This document shows positions 45,057 through 56,719 of a DNA stretch of 64,000 bases, piece by piece. The position numbers and the translations under genes are program-made. Every line of letters begins with the position of its first letter. Position 1 is the stretch's first letter. The notes beneath the pieces are model-generated. The model searched no databases and was not told where the DNA came from. It saw nothing but the letters and a program-made list of their open reading frames with translations. The stretch covers positions 1 to 64,000 of the forward strand of contig JAKZHN010000011.1 of the NCBI GenBank assembly GCA_037179335.1, read 5' to 3'. This DNA is from Cyclaneusma minus (taxonomy: Eukaryota > Ascomycota > Leotiomycetes > Marthamycetales > Marthamycetaceae).

Positions 45057-48047
45057 TCAAAACCCCCTCCCAGCCCTCTTCACAACCGGTTTCCTAACCG
45101 CCCCCACCGCCTTAACCTTCTTCACCGCCGACTGCGTCGGCTTCCTACTCTCCTTATCATTCTCCTTCTTGATCCTCTCCTCCTCCCTAGCCCTATCCTC
45201 CGCCATCTTCGCCTCAATCTCCATCTTCTGACTGAACTCCGTTTCCGTAATCCTCTTCTCCCTCGCACTCCACCCCTTTTCCTTCACTGAATAAAACACT
45301 CCTCCCAATTCCGCCAACCAGTGCGGATCCACACTGGTCACCGTACTCATATACTCCTTGCTCGTGAGGATCAACTCGTGGTAAACGACGTAATCAGGCA
45401 GATATCCGAGGCCATAGAGTGCCGAGGTCGGGTGCAGTTGTATAGTCACGCTCGTGCGCAAATTGATGTACTCCCCCACCCCCTTGACTTTCGCCGCCTG
45501 ATGATAATACCCACTGCAAATACACTTTCGAATCAAATCCCAATCCGTGCCACAACTCACCAGTTCCATTTTCTGCATTTTCATGATATCGCCCAACTGC
45601 TCTGCAATCTCTTTCGCGCGTCTCAAACTTTTCGCATGCAGAAAATGCCGTACACACCAAGCATCTGAATAGCCGTTGGATTTCCATTGTGTGTAGACGT
45701 GTAGGTAGGTTAAGTGGTCAGACTCGGGAACGAAGAATTTCTCGCGCGCGGCGTCGGATTCTTCTTGACGTTCGCGAGGGCGGTAGAAGACGGAGGGAAC
45801 ACTGAGCATGGACACAATGGTGAGCATTTCGGCGGAACAGCCGTATTCCACGGAGGTGATGAGGAGCTTGGAGAGAGAGGGGTCCATGGGGAAGGCGGTC
45901 ATGGAACGACCCAGGGGTGTGAGGTTCCCAATGTTATCCAAAGCACCGAGGGCCCAGAGGTCAAACATTGATGTGGTAATAGTGTCTTGGGGCGGCGGGT
46001 CCATGAAGTCGAAATCAAGCAGATTCTGGACGCCAAGGGATTTGAGGAGCAGGACCGTATTAGAAAGGTTTGTGCGTTGGATTTCGGGGATCGTTTGGAT
46101 GTAGAGCTCGTCTTTGAAGGCACGTTCCGTGAACAGGTGGAAAGCTTTGCCGGGGCCGGTACGACCAGCGCGGCCGGCTCGCTGCGAGGCGTTGGCTTGG
46201 GAGATAGGGGTTATTTGGAGAGTGTCCATTCCCATGCGGGGGTTGTAAACTTTGAGCTTGGAGTACCCGGCGTCGACTACGTACATGATGCCGTCGACTG
46301 TTAAACTTGTCTCGGCAATGTTAGTGGCGACGATTACTTTGCGAACTCCTGGGTCGGCTCGGTCGAAGATCTTAGCTTGTAAGTCGGCGGGCATTTGACT
46401 GTATATCGGGAGAATGCTAAGCTTTGGCGGGTCGTTAAGCTGGTTCAGACGTTCTTGAACTAGGTCGCAGGTTGTTTCGATGTCCTCTTGTCCAGTCATA
46501 AATACTAGAATATCACCTGGACCCATGGAGACGTGAATTGCCAGTACTTGCTGTACCGCCTGGTCTACATAGTCCTCGACTGGGTTTCGGTGAAACATAA
46601 TATCGACTGGAAATGTCCTTCCGGGGATAAAGAATTCTGGCGCTCCGCCATAGAAGTCCGAGAAACGCTTCGAGTTCATGGTCGCTGATGTGACGATGAG
46701 CTTCAAATCCCTTCTTCGTGCCAAGATTTTCTTGAATAGTCCCATCAAAATGTCGGTATTCAATGCTCGCTCGTGTGCTTCGTCCATGATAACGCAGGAG
46801 TAGCGATCGAGATCAGACTCATTTAGGGACTCTCTTAGAAGCACACCGTCGGTCATATACTTGATAACAGTATCTTTGCTGGTGCAGTCCTCGAAGCGAA
46901 TGGCGTAACCCACGGTGCCTCCTAATGGACATTCCATCTCTTCGCTCACACGCTTTGCAACACTCATGGCGGCGACTCGACGGGGCTGAGTGCATCCTAT
47001 CATGCCAACTTTCCCATAGCCATCTTCATATAAGAATTGGGTAAGTTGTGTTGTCTTTCCGGACCCAGTCTCTCCAACGACGATGACAACTTGATTATCC
47101 CGAATGACCCGCAAAAGATCCTCTCGTACCGCGAAAGCCGGAAGGTACTCTCGTTGCTCTTTTAAAGTCTTGCTCTGACTGAAATTACTCGCTCCATCAG
47201 CCTTCTTTTTCATGTGTTCAGCGAATTTGCTGTCTCCTTTCATCCCTTCTTCCCCAGGCACCGGAGCAGCACTATCGCCTTCGTCTCCTTTCACGCCCAT
47301 GAGATTTCCAAGAGCCGTCCCCGCAGTGTTCGTCGCTTCTTTCGCCTGTTTCTCTCTTTCTTTTTGCTGGCGCCTTTCCTTAACCACCCGACTTCCCTTC
47401 CTACTAAACACGGCCATATCACTCTGATTGTCTCGAACCGCGGGCACCGGCTCCAGCTGTTTTGTAAATACCGTTCTGCCGTCTAAGAACGGGGGCTTCA
47501 GATCATGCACCAACAAATGCACTCTCGTAGCCTCTTCGTCGTCCTCGAAATCATCACCAAAATCTCTTCGCTGCGCCACTCCAGATGTGAGCATTCGATT
47601 CGTTTCCCAAGCATCAACATCCTTTTGTTTCTGCGCAGCCTTTGCCGTAATGCGCTTAGCAGTCTTCTTCTCGACCAGAGCGACTTCACGTTGCTGATCC
47701 GCGCACGAGTTGTCGTAGGATCCGAAAGGGTTGTGAGAGTCATCGCCAAAGGTATGTCCAAATTCATCGGCATCGTACCAGTCGCGATCTAGCGCCTTGG
47801 AGTCTTCTTCGTCGATGTAAGGTTCTGGGCCCTCTGGCTCTTGTCGTTTCGGCGTAGGCGGATATCGCGACTGCGACCGAGGAGTTGCGCTTCGAGAGCT
47901 GTTTGGTACTCGACTTAGAGCGCGGGAATGGTTGGAAGGACGTGAAGACTCGGGTCGAGCTGGGATTGCAAAGCGGTCGTCGGATCGCAAAGGATTGAAG
48001 TCGAGTCTACGCCGCTTGGGGCTGGCTTCTCCGTCTTCTCGAGCCAT
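45057..48047 (-). CDS. PRP16: Prp16, DEAH-box splicing helicase
   Basis: Single-exon gene, 996 aa from the ATG at 48047 (the open frame continues upstream only to a GTG). Prp16 hydrolyses ATP to remodel the spliceosome between the two splicing steps (DHX38 in animals). The N-terminal third is Ser/Arg/Glu-rich. Helicase motifs are clear: Walker A GETGSGKTTQ at residue 325, TQPRRVAAMSVAKRVSEEM, motif II DEAH at 422-425 within MDEAHERALNTDI, SATMNSKRFSDFYGG, LVFMTGQEDIE, VIVATNIAETSLTVDGI and QRAGRAGRTGPGKAF. The winged-helix/ratchet and OB-fold C-terminal domains follow, ending in a basic tail. The segments YAIRFEDCTSKDT and IPGRTFPVDIMFHRNPVEDY match Prp16 rather than Prp2 or Prp22. Divergent from PWP1. 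Confidence 0.95.
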   Translation of the reverse strand: MAREDGEASPKRRRLDFNPLRSDDRFAIPARPESSRPSNHSRALSRVPNSSRSATPRSQSRYPPTPKRQEPEGPEPYIDEEDSKALDRDWYDADEFGHTFGDDSHNPFGSYDNSCADQQREVALVEKKTAKRITAKAAQKQKDVDAWETNRMLTSGVAQRRDFGDDFEDDEEATRVHLLVHDLKPPFLDGRTVFTKQLEPVPAVRDNQSDMAVFSRKGSRVVKERRQQKEREKQAKEATNTAGTALGNLMGVKGDEGDSAAPVPGEEGMKGDSKFAEHMKKKADGASNFSQSKTLKEQREYLPAFAVREDLLRVIRDNQVVIVVGETGSGKTTQLTQFLYEDGYGKVGMIGCTQPRRVAAMSVAKRVSEEMECPLGGTVGYAIRFEDCTSKDTVIKYMTDGVLLRESLNESDLDRYSCVIMDEAHERALNTDILMGLFKKILARRRDLKLIVTSATMNSKRFSDFYGGAPEFFIPGRTFPVDIMFHRNPVEDYVDQAVQQVLAIHVSMGPGDILVFMTGQEDIETTCDLVQERLNQLNDPPKLSILPIYSQMPADLQAKIFDRADPGVRKVIVATNIAETSLTVDGIMYVVDAGYSKLKVYNPRMGMDTLQITPISQANASQRAGRAGRTGPGKAFHLFTERAFKDELYIQTIPEIQRTNLSNTVLLLKSLGVQNLLDFDFMDPPPQDTITTSMFDLWALGALDNIGNLTPLGRSMTAFPMDPSLSKLLITSVEYGCSAEMLTIVSMLSVPSVFYRPRERQEESDAAREKFFVPESDHLTYLHVYTQWKSNGYSDAWCVRHFLHAKSLRRAKEIAEQLGDIMKMQKMELVSCGTDWDLIRKCICSGYYHQAAKVKGVGEYINLRTSVTIQLHPTSALYGLGYLPDYVVYHELILTSKEYMSTVTSVDPHWLAELGGVFYSVKEKGWSAREKRITETEFSQKMEIEAKMAEDRAREEERIKKENDKESRKPTQSAVKKVKAVGAVRKPVVKRAGRGF

Positions 48048-48546
48048 AATGTCGGATGTTGAAGGGATTTTTGTCGGACGGCGGTTTTTCCTGGAAGAAG
48101 CTGTCGTCTTGGGAGGTTGAGCTATCGACGATCTTATGCGAGGCTGCCGCACAACGAGGCTGGGAAAGCTAAAGTTATTTTCCGAGGACAGACACAGTGA
48201 ATGAATTTATGTATCCAGTCGTGTACTTCACCGAAGCTTACTTAGCATTGAAAATACGAGACTTGTTGAATTTCTGCTGTCATTGAATAGTAATTGTTCT
48301 CACAGGATTATTTCCCGCGCGTGAAGAGCACATGAGAATTGAGGCTAGCAACGGAACTTGCCCCGCCCAAGCTCCCGCTTTATCGCAAGGCTGCGGCAGC
48401 GCTTATCGCCGAAATTTAATTTTTGGTCTTTTCCAAAATACATCCCACCTCGAAATTCTCCGCCAACGAAAATCTCGGAGCAGAGTATTCTGATACATCT
48501 CCCGAGTCCGTTCCGATCATAGAAAGGACAGAAAGACGACGGCAAG
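48048..48546. promoter_or_regulatory. Shared promoter region, PRP16 / PWP1
   Basis: 499 bp between divergent start codons of a splicing helicase and a ribosome-biogenesis WD protein. No factor site can be named with confidence. The 5' untranslated sequences of both genes must lie here. Confidence 0.5.
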
Positions 48547-50267
48547 ATGTCCATGATCACTGCGACCGCCTGGGTCCCTCGCGGCTTTGCGGCGCCTTTC
48601 CCCACGAAATACGCTTTCGACGAAGAGGAGTTTGCGCGCATTTCCGAGCTGGCAAAATTACAATTGGATGATGCGAAGGAAGACTTAGAAGAAGCTGAAG
48701 CGGATGCTGAGAATGGCGACAGCAAAAAGAACGAAAGGAAGGATCCGGATGCTATGGAAGATGAGGATGAAGAGAAGAGCAGTGGAGTGAAGGGCGTACA
48801 GTCAAAAGAGTATGTTGGAAACTTTATTTCACTGCTTCAGATTATAGACAATTTTCTGACCATGTTTAATTTTCTAGGGACGCAGATGACGATCTGAAAG
48901 AATACGACCTCGAGCACTACGACGACGATGTGGAAGAAGACATGAAAGACGGCGACGGCATGGCCATGTTCGGCAATGTCAAGTCTCTTGCATACCACGA
49001 CTCGAACGAAGAGGATCCTTACATCACCCTGAAAGAGAACGAAGACGAGGACGAGGAGCGAGAAGAGCTCCAGATCCTCGCCACAGACAACCTCTTACTA
49101 GCCGCAAAAGTTGAAGACGAAGTCGCCCATCTCGAAGTCTACGTCTACGAAGATGAAGCCGACAACCTCTACGTCCACCACGACATCATGCTCCCAGCCA
49201 TCCCCCTCTGCGTCGAATGGCTCGACATCCCCGTCGGAAAATCCAGCGCCCCCAAAGATTCCCGCGCCAACTTTGTCGCAGTTGGTACCTTCGACCCGGA
49301 CATTGAGATCTGGGACTTGGATACTGTAGACTGCATGTACCCGAACGCCATCCTCGGCCAAGGCGGACTCGAGGACAGCAGTACCACCGACAAATCCAAG
49401 CCCAAAAAGAAGAAGAAGAAGAGCAAGAAAGCCAACGACTCTTACCACGTCGACGCCATTCTCTCCCTAGCCGCCAACCGCAACCATCGCAACCTTCTCG
49501 CCTCCTCCTCTGCCGACAAGACCATCAAGCTGTGGGATTTGTCTACTACCAAGTGTGCTCAAAGCTACTCCCACCACACCGACAAAGTGTGTTCTCTCGC
49601 ATGGCATCCTAAGGAATCTACAGTCCTGCTGAGCGGTTCCTACGACCGCACGGTAGCAGCTACAGACATGCGCACACCCGGCGTAACAGCCGCACGCTGG
49701 GGCGTCGAATCGGACGTCGAAACCATCAAGTGGAACCCCCACGACCCCAACTACTTCTATATCTCTACCGAAAACGGCGTACTCCACTACCACGACGCGC
49801 GCGCCGCTCCCAAGAACCCCTCTCTCTCCAAGCCCGTGTGGACACTCCAAGCACACGACGAATCGCTCTCATCCTTCGACATCAACCCCGTCATACCCGG
49901 TTTCCTGGCTACAGGCAGCACGGATAAGCAAGTCAAGTTGTGGAATGTGACTGCCGAAGGCCCTAGCATGGTTGTTAGCAGGAATTTGGAGGTTGGAAAG
50001 GTGTTTAGCACGGTTTGGGCACCGGATGAGGAGGTGGGGTTTAGGCTGGCGGTGGCGGGTAGTAAGGGGACTGTGCAGGTTTGGGATACGAGTACGAATC
50101 GGATGGTGAGGGAGGTATTTGCACAGAAGATGAAAATGCCAGAAGGAGAGGTGGAGGAGAGGTTGGTGGGGGTGGAGAGTGATAGTAGTGATGATGAGGA
50201 GGAGGGTGGGGTGGATGCTGCTGAGGGGGAGGGAGCGGAGAGTGCTGAGAGTATGGATGAGGATTAG
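48547..50267 (+). CDS. PWP1: Pwp1, WD-repeat ribosome biogenesis factor
   Basis: Two exons, 48547-48809 and 48878-50267 (intron GTATGT..TAG, branch-like CTGAC upstream), give 550 aa. The protein opens MSMITATAWVPRGFAAPFPT as in Pwp1 homologues (periodic tryptophan protein 1). A very acidic region (about 45-160) follows, then WD40 repeats with clear WD ends: DPDIEIWDLD, SSSADKTIKLWDLSTTKCAQ, SGSYDRTV, STDKQVKLWNVT and SKGTVQVWDTS. A Lys-rich insert (KPKKKKKKSKKAND) lies between the first and second repeats and could be a nuclear/nucleolar signal. The C-terminus is acidic. In yeast Pwp1 acts in pre-60S assembly in the nucleolus; the same role is inferred. Confidence 0.94.
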
Positions 50268-53200
50268 AGTTGTTTCACTCTGATACGGTATATATTGAGA
50301 TGCCGAGATGGGAATTTGATTGTTGTGGATGCAAACAAGGGGCGAAATTGGCGAAATTTGTGGGTTTGACATGCGGTCATTTGTTCCGGTATTGTGCTAC
50401 ATATGGCTGAATCACGATGTCTTTGTCGCACCAGGACAGAATGGCCTCTGTGATCTTGTGTACTCGCGTGGCAGTCGTGTGTGAAACTCCGATAAAATCA
50501 TACTTGTCAGGTTTCTCCTGAAGATCCCGGGGTCACCGACACACAGCTAGCAGTCGAAGACTTTATTCCGTCAGTTTCACGATACCACAGATTGAGGCGA
50601 GGGGCAAAAGAACCTGTTACCTCGGTTTCAACTTTCTGTCTGGAAATCATATTGTGGTCGACTCCCTGATAAACTATGGTCATCAGGTGTCTCCTGAAAA
50701 TCGCAGCGGGCTCGGTCACAACGAACCGTCTCGGCAAAACATGCTGTTTCACGATACAACAGAGTGTGACGAGTGGCAGAAGAACCTCGGGTCTTTCAGC
50801 CTGTTCAAGCTTTCGTAGTCCGACTTGTCGACGTAAGCCATACTCGTCACTGTTCATGTTTATCCTGAAGATCACGAAATCCTGTCGTCGGAGATTTATT
50901 CCGTCAGTTTCACGATATAACAAAGTCTGGAGAGACAGAGGGGCAAAAGAACCTCGGTCTCTAGCTTGCTCTATCAGCATAAACGTTGAGCTCCGTTTTA
51001 AAAATAGCTTTCAAAAGCTAGCCGACATAGCCCGTAAACTAATTGGGTCCGCCAAACGTCCAAAACGTAAGTTCACCAACACGTAAATTGGCCTAAATAT
51101 AAATAATGCAGCTTCGCATAGCGCAGCTGCAGCAATTGGTTATTTTTTGCATTTGGCAAGAAAACTATGTGTATTAGGAAAATTTACGTTTTGGTAGGCG
51201 CAACCAATTCACAAGTTCGGGTAGCTTTTGAACGTCTTTATTTTTCTTTTTTCAAAACCTAGTCTAAAGGTTAAAACAACTACGAAACCACACATTCGTC
51301 ATATATTTCTCCTGAAGATCGCCAGTCGTCGCAGCGAGCAGACCAGTTTGGCGACTCGTTCCAACAGTTTCACAGTTTCACTCTATGCTCCTCGTCTCAC
51401 GCTGGGCAGAAGATACCTCGGTCATCCAACTTTCTGTACCTTAAAGAAACCCGTGATGTTTGTTATAACTTTTTTAAAGGTTGTGACGATAGCGTTGAAT
51501 CCATCACATCACCTGCACTGTGCAGCTACTTGAGCCTCCGTCTGTACCCCCGATCCTCCCCCTTTAGACGGTGAAGACGAGATACAGTGGCAAAACAGTG
51601 GAAGTCTGTTAATCCAAGTTGATAGCAATAGCTTAGTTCCAAGATAAACTTATCAGCGTCAGAACCAAGTTGCTGGGACTGAACATTTAACCATGTAGGT
51701 GCCATCAACCCAGTCCCAAGCCGTCGGGTCATCATCGACGGATTTAGCCTGCTGACGTCCACTAAAGCTTGTCTAAGCAACCTAAGATATTCAAATATTT
51801 GGCAACCCGAATCAAGTTGTTAGAGACTTAGGGTCGATGCTACTGAATCGGGGTCTGAACACTAAACAGAGCTGCCAGAGTCGCAATGATGACGAAAGTG
51901 TGTAAATTTGGTATACAGTGCAAGTCGATGAATTGAGGTGAAGAAGAATATCATTAATACAGTTCGTACCTATGCCTGACTTCTCTAAACTGGCCGAGTG
52001 GCGACTGACTATCAAGTAGTTTTTGACTTTGTGCCGTGGTGTATGAGTGAGAATAGGGGCTTGAGCTTACTCCTTAGGCGGAACTACGTATTCTTCACTT
52101 GATATAATCGCTCCATCAGCAAATTAGCCTAGGTAGTTAGTTGATTGTCTGACAGGGTAGGAATATGATTCGGGGGTTTTTGGTTTGGTTTAAATATACT
52201 AGGAGGACGGCGAGAGATATGAATAGGGGTTTCCAACGCACCATACTTCAGATCATGAAACCTGGATCTTTCCATATCCCCTCAATGCCGATGGATGTTA
52301 GCATGCCATGCCCCCCATTTTTAGCTCAACAGCCGATACTCAAATTCTCGAACCGACATTCTCAACGGTCTTCAAAAGCCGCCCCTCATTAAGGTATCAT
52401 TTGGAATTCGGATATCCCTCTGTTGTAGTTTCTCGCCTTCGTAGCATGCCACCCCGCATCCCCACAAAGTATATAGACGCGCGGTCGCGGCTTTTGGACC
52501 CTTAAAGACTGCAGTAGTCAGTCATTCAAGACTTCTTCGGGGGCCGAGTCCGTGAGTCGCCTAGCTTCTACTCTTCCCATTAGACAGTTCTGTTTCCGCC
52601 GGTTATTCCGCTCCGCGACGACTGGTTCGCTTCAGAATACTCGAAACACCTCGAACCATTCAACAGGAAAGAGGGTTCAAAGCCCGTCTTTTCAGTTCGA
52701 CGGTGAGAAGATTTCAGAATTGACAAGAATAGTCGGACGAGCTTGTGGAGAAGGGGTTCGACAGACCAGCTGACTGCTTCCAAGGTTTTGAAACGAAGCT
52801 CGCACCATCTCGCAAGTTGCGAGTGTTTGAAGTTCAAGAAATCTCTCATCTGGAAAACTATGCGGATGTTGTCAAGTGGTTACGAAGCCCAATTCCCGAT
52901 TTCCGCGCGCATTGGAGATGGGCGTCCGGATTTGAAGTACCTCCACTTATCATCGGATGGAGTGGAGATCATATAGGTGCTGCTGAAAGAAGAGATGAAT
53001 GCGAGACGTGGCCGATAATATGTGTCGGCCATATAGTGTCGGCAGGTAAACATAGCATTTTGCATAGTTTTGCACAGACGGTGGGGTCGTTCTATTTGTG
53101 GCTTTGTTTGCGATTTGAGAACATAGCCTCGAAGCGGTGGCGGCTCTGCCTCGACTGGAGACATATGGCTGACCGTTGGACCTCGGTGGATCCAGATGTT

Positions 53201-55798
53201 GGTGAGACCTGGTAACAACAGTCCTGCTGAGCTGACCGCCGACCACTTTGGTGAGACTGAGCCATCATCAGAGGCGTGATGTCGGCATCGGCGTCGGTGC
53301 ATAAGCCGTGTTTCGAAAACATGCAACTTCCTTCAGAAATAGTGTTCTTTATGCCATGTGTTCAGCAAAGACCGATTATTGAACCTCGAGGTAGATGCGA
53401 ATATAGAACAGGGGTCTTGAAGTTCTCGAGGCACCAGCCGGTCTGTCCTCTCCTTCATGTCGATTTCCCCTGCCAAGCTACGAGTGACAATTTGGCTTTT
53501 TGTGATTGCGACGCTGTGATATCTGAGTTTCGTGGACCTCGTGGCCGTGGTGGCCAAGCAGGCACAAGAAGGGGCCAAGCCGTGGAGATGTTCTTGATGT
53601 GGTGATCAAGCCGCATGGTCCCTGGCTGGGCCACGCATCTCCCGTACTTAGCATTTGATGAATATTGAACACTGGGCGAAAGTCAGTCCGCACATACTTG
53701 TGAGTTCTGACTGCTGATTTGGTATCAGAGTTTGTAGAACTGTACAGTCGTTCAAGGATAGAGAATTCCGAGCGGATACAGCGTCGTGTGAGAGGGGGTA
53801 GGACAGTAGTGGAAACAAGATGGTGCAACACAGATTTGTGAAGCCACACTCACCTCCGAAGAGTTTTCGTCCTCTTCAGCCTTCAGCCCTCGTCGAGTCG
53901 TTGGCTGGTTTCGTCCACTGATGATCCGGGCTTGTTTCCCGAGTCAAGCCAAAAGGTGTGGAAACACAAAGTCGCTGCCTACCTCAGCTACGGCACAGAC
54001 TCACCGCAACAGCTCTCAAGATGTTGTGAAAAACGGGATCGTTGAATCCGCACTCTCGAAGGAAGGAACATAACGCGAACGCGCGATCAGCGACAGCATC
54101 AATGTGAATTTGGGACGAATTTGACCCATAAAGCCGCAATTTGGCCTGAAACCGAAGGTCGAGAAGGTCGAAACACGCACGGCGACGCGCCCACACCACC
54201 GGCGGCGGCAAGGTCAATCAATGTTTCGACATCGAGGCCCACAGGCTCTTGATTGGGCAGCATGATGGGATTCAATTGGGCAGGAAAACGGAAATGCACG
54301 TGCTGGAGATGGATGTTTCCTGGAGGTGGAGACGCGGCCTGGAAGCCCGGGCGGGTCTTTGGGCTTGAAACATCAATATTCAGACTGGACTTCATGGGGC
54401 TGGAGGCTCCACGCGCGGCGCGATGTGTGCTGAAAACGGTCAATGTATGCGCCTTTTTTGGGCTGTGCTGTAGGTATGCATGAGAGTATCACAGATGGGA
54501 AGTTTGAGACGCCGGAAGAGAAGAGCGACAGCAATTTGATTTGTTTAGATTCGACCAAGGTTTGCGATTTGAGCTTGGATCCTTAATCATCCTTTTGGAC
54601 CTGATGGACGAGTCCATGTAGGTTCAACTCCGACCTTGAAAGCTAGGTACACAGGGATGCCACATCAGCAGCAGCATTGACGTGTGTAGCCAAGCCTGTC
54701 GGCTCATGGGTGATGGCTCGAAAGGGGTGTGTCTGGTCTGCCATTCTGGCTGAGTGTGTCGAGAGAATCGCCGCTTCAGGCTTGAATCAGTGTTTTTCGG
54801 CTTGAAGCACCCCCCGGCGGATAATCCGTGCGCTTAACTGGTGTCTTAACTGGTGTCATCCCATTGGTGTTCCTGAAGCCGAGGGAGCTTGATATCGCGA
54901 TGCACTTCTCTCCAACTCGGTTCAGCTTCATCCAGGCTCTGGTAGTCGCGCTTGGTGGCCGCTTGGTGGCTGCCGTCATGCCCCTCCGAGTTTAGATCTG
55001 GGGAAGGGCGTCTCCCAAAATATGCTCCCATTTACCGGCATTGAGGTCAACTGGTCGGTGATCCGCGTTTTAGTGTTCCGCCAAGCTCCCGCTTGCTTCA
55101 ATTTCATGGTGAGACCATCATGGCTCGTGCGTCTGGCTGCCATGTCGACCTGCAGGGCATCACATAACTCTTTCCGTGCCCGGCCCGTTTCTACTTTGCT
55201 ATGTCCTTCTTCTCGCTCCCAACGCTCTTTCTTGTCTTGCCATTCAGCTTCCATCGCCGGTTCGATCCCACGAGCGTCTCTCCTTCCTCGTGCTTTTGCT
55301 GGACCTGGTTGTTCACCCTGCCCACTGTCTCTCACCGCATTCTGAGAATAGCGTCTGCCGCTTGCACCTATCCGACTTGAGAAACCACAGGACTGTGTCT
55401 TCTGGTTGTCCACGTCACTGAATTTGTTTGTCAACACTGCACAAAAGGCCACCTCCCTTCTTCTCGCTACATTCCCAACTTGCAACTTCCAAGTCATCAA
55501 AATCAGGGTCCATCACTCGCAAAGGTCACCGGACGCCAAAAACGCCATATACCGACTACTCGAAAAAGCCATTCTGTGCCACCAGAGACCACCATCTGCA
55601 CGCACTTTACTAGATCACCTGCCATTTGCCGACCACAGCGTAACCGCACCCACCTGCCACTTCCGGGAGCTGACACCAGACCTCCGACTACTCGGTGTCC
55701 ACCTCGCCGACCTTTCGTACTGAGCCCTGAATTACATCAACGCCTCCCCGATTCTCCAACCTCTTCTTAGCTCAATACATCTTCGTCCTACCGTCAAT
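50268..55798. other. Gene-poor interval of 5.5 kb
   Basis: No confident gene. The first 1.2 kb carries four diverged units of an unassigned repeat (listed separately). From 51.5 to 55.8 kb there are only short or interrupted frames. The longest are a plus-strand stretch of about 156 codons without an ATG start (52745-53215) and a minus-strand stretch of about 174 codons without an ATG start (55500-54976, Lys/Glu/Arg-rich in its middle). Neither resembles a known family. Promoter and 5' UTR of the 55.8 kb gene are at the right end, where the sequence becomes C/A-rich. Confidence 0.5.
50507..51440. repeat. Four diverged repeat units, about 175-bp period
   Basis: Units at about 50507-50640, 50683-50815, 50853-50970 and 51298-51440 share an ordered set of phrases: TTTCTCCTGAAGATC near the start, GTCAGTTTCACGATA in the middle and GGGGCAAAAGAACCTCGG near the end. 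The CCTGAAGATC anchor falls at 50517, 50693, 50864 and 51311, so the first three are spaced 176 and 171 bp and the fourth stands apart. Read on the minus strand, one frame stays open across the first three units (50980-50507), with recurring GSFAP and YRETDGI. No known family is recognised. Confidence 0.7.
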
Positions 55799-56719
55799 AT
55801 GTCGGTGGCAAGAGCGTTCACAACCCGTCGGCTTAAACAACCAGACACCTCACCAACCATGCCGCACCGAAGCAACACCGCCAAGCAGTACGCCTACGGA
55901 GAAATTAACAGAAGCAAGATCTCGGCCCCGCTGGAGTTGATCTCGACTACCAATATGCTATCATACAATGCACCCGACATCTACCCCAAGGCCCCATCTC
56001 AAAGAAGTTCTAGCGAAAGTGAGTCTGTCAAGCGGCCGAGAACGTCGTCAAGCAGCAAAGACTCCGTCAACTCTCGAGGATATGTTTCCACAGCACCAAC
56101 ATCTCCCGATTCTGCCTCGATCAGCTCGATGCTAAACTCCCCCGAGCCAAACCACCTTTCATGCTACTTCACCCCAAGCCACACCAGCCCAAGTCACCAA
56201 ACCACTTCCAGTATGGCAACATACAAGAGCAAAGATTCGATCGCCTCACGCAATATCTCAAACAGTATCAGCCAACCCATCATGGAAGAAACCTCTGCCC
56301 CTATCGTCCCGCAACGAGCCCTCTCTCACACCAAGAAAACACACGAGATAATCCACCGTAAGCGCTCCATACAGCGTCTCTCCGGCAAAGCCAACTTCAC
56401 CGCTCCAACACGCAGCCCCCCAACCAGCATCTCCCTCGCCCGCAGCTCGGCACAAATGTTCGCTGAACCCGCCGAACCCTCTCATCCCTTCGGCGCCGAA
56501 CTCGCACAAGTTTCCGAACTAGCTGAGGAATTCAGCAACATGAAGAATGTTTCGCCGCTGCCGACGCCGCTGCCAGTCGTGGACGAGGAAGAGCAGTATC
56601 TGGAAGCTAAGAGTCTGACTAAGTTCTCGGCGCAGGACTACAGAAATGAGATTCAGGGGCTGTGGAGTGTGGCTTTTGGTGAGAGAGAGGTGAAGCCTAT
56701 TGGTGCGATGTGGATCTAG
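55799..56719 (+). CDS. Hypothetical Ser/Thr/Pro-rich protein
   Basis: Single open frame of 306 aa starting MSVARAFTTRRLKQPD, with a second ATG 21 codons downstream (MPHRSNTAK). The N-terminus has a distinctive non-repetitive stretch, AKQYAYGEINRSKISAPLEL. The middle (about 60-210) is Ser/Thr-rich and probably disordered. The C-terminus is ordered-looking again (HPFGAELAQVSELAEEFSNM ... ALWSVAFGERE-like end). I do not recognise a family. The frame length, Kozak-like context and codon use like its neighbours support a real gene; a regulatory or scaffold role would be a guess. Confidence 0.65.
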   Translation: MSVARAFTTRRLKQPDTSPTMPHRSNTAKQYAYGEINRSKISAPLELISTTNMLSYNAPDIYPKAPSQRSSSESESVKRPRTSSSSKDSVNSRGYVSTAPTSPDSASISSMLNSPEPNHLSCYFTPSHTSPSHQTTSSMATYKSKDSIASRNISNSISQPIMEETSAPIVPQRALSHTKKTHEIIHRKRSIQRLSGKANFTAPTRSPPTSISLARSSAQMFAEPAEPSHPFGAELAQVSELAEEFSNMKNVSPLPTPLPVVDEEEQYLEAKSLTKFSAQDYRNEIQGLWSVAFGEREVKPIGAMWI

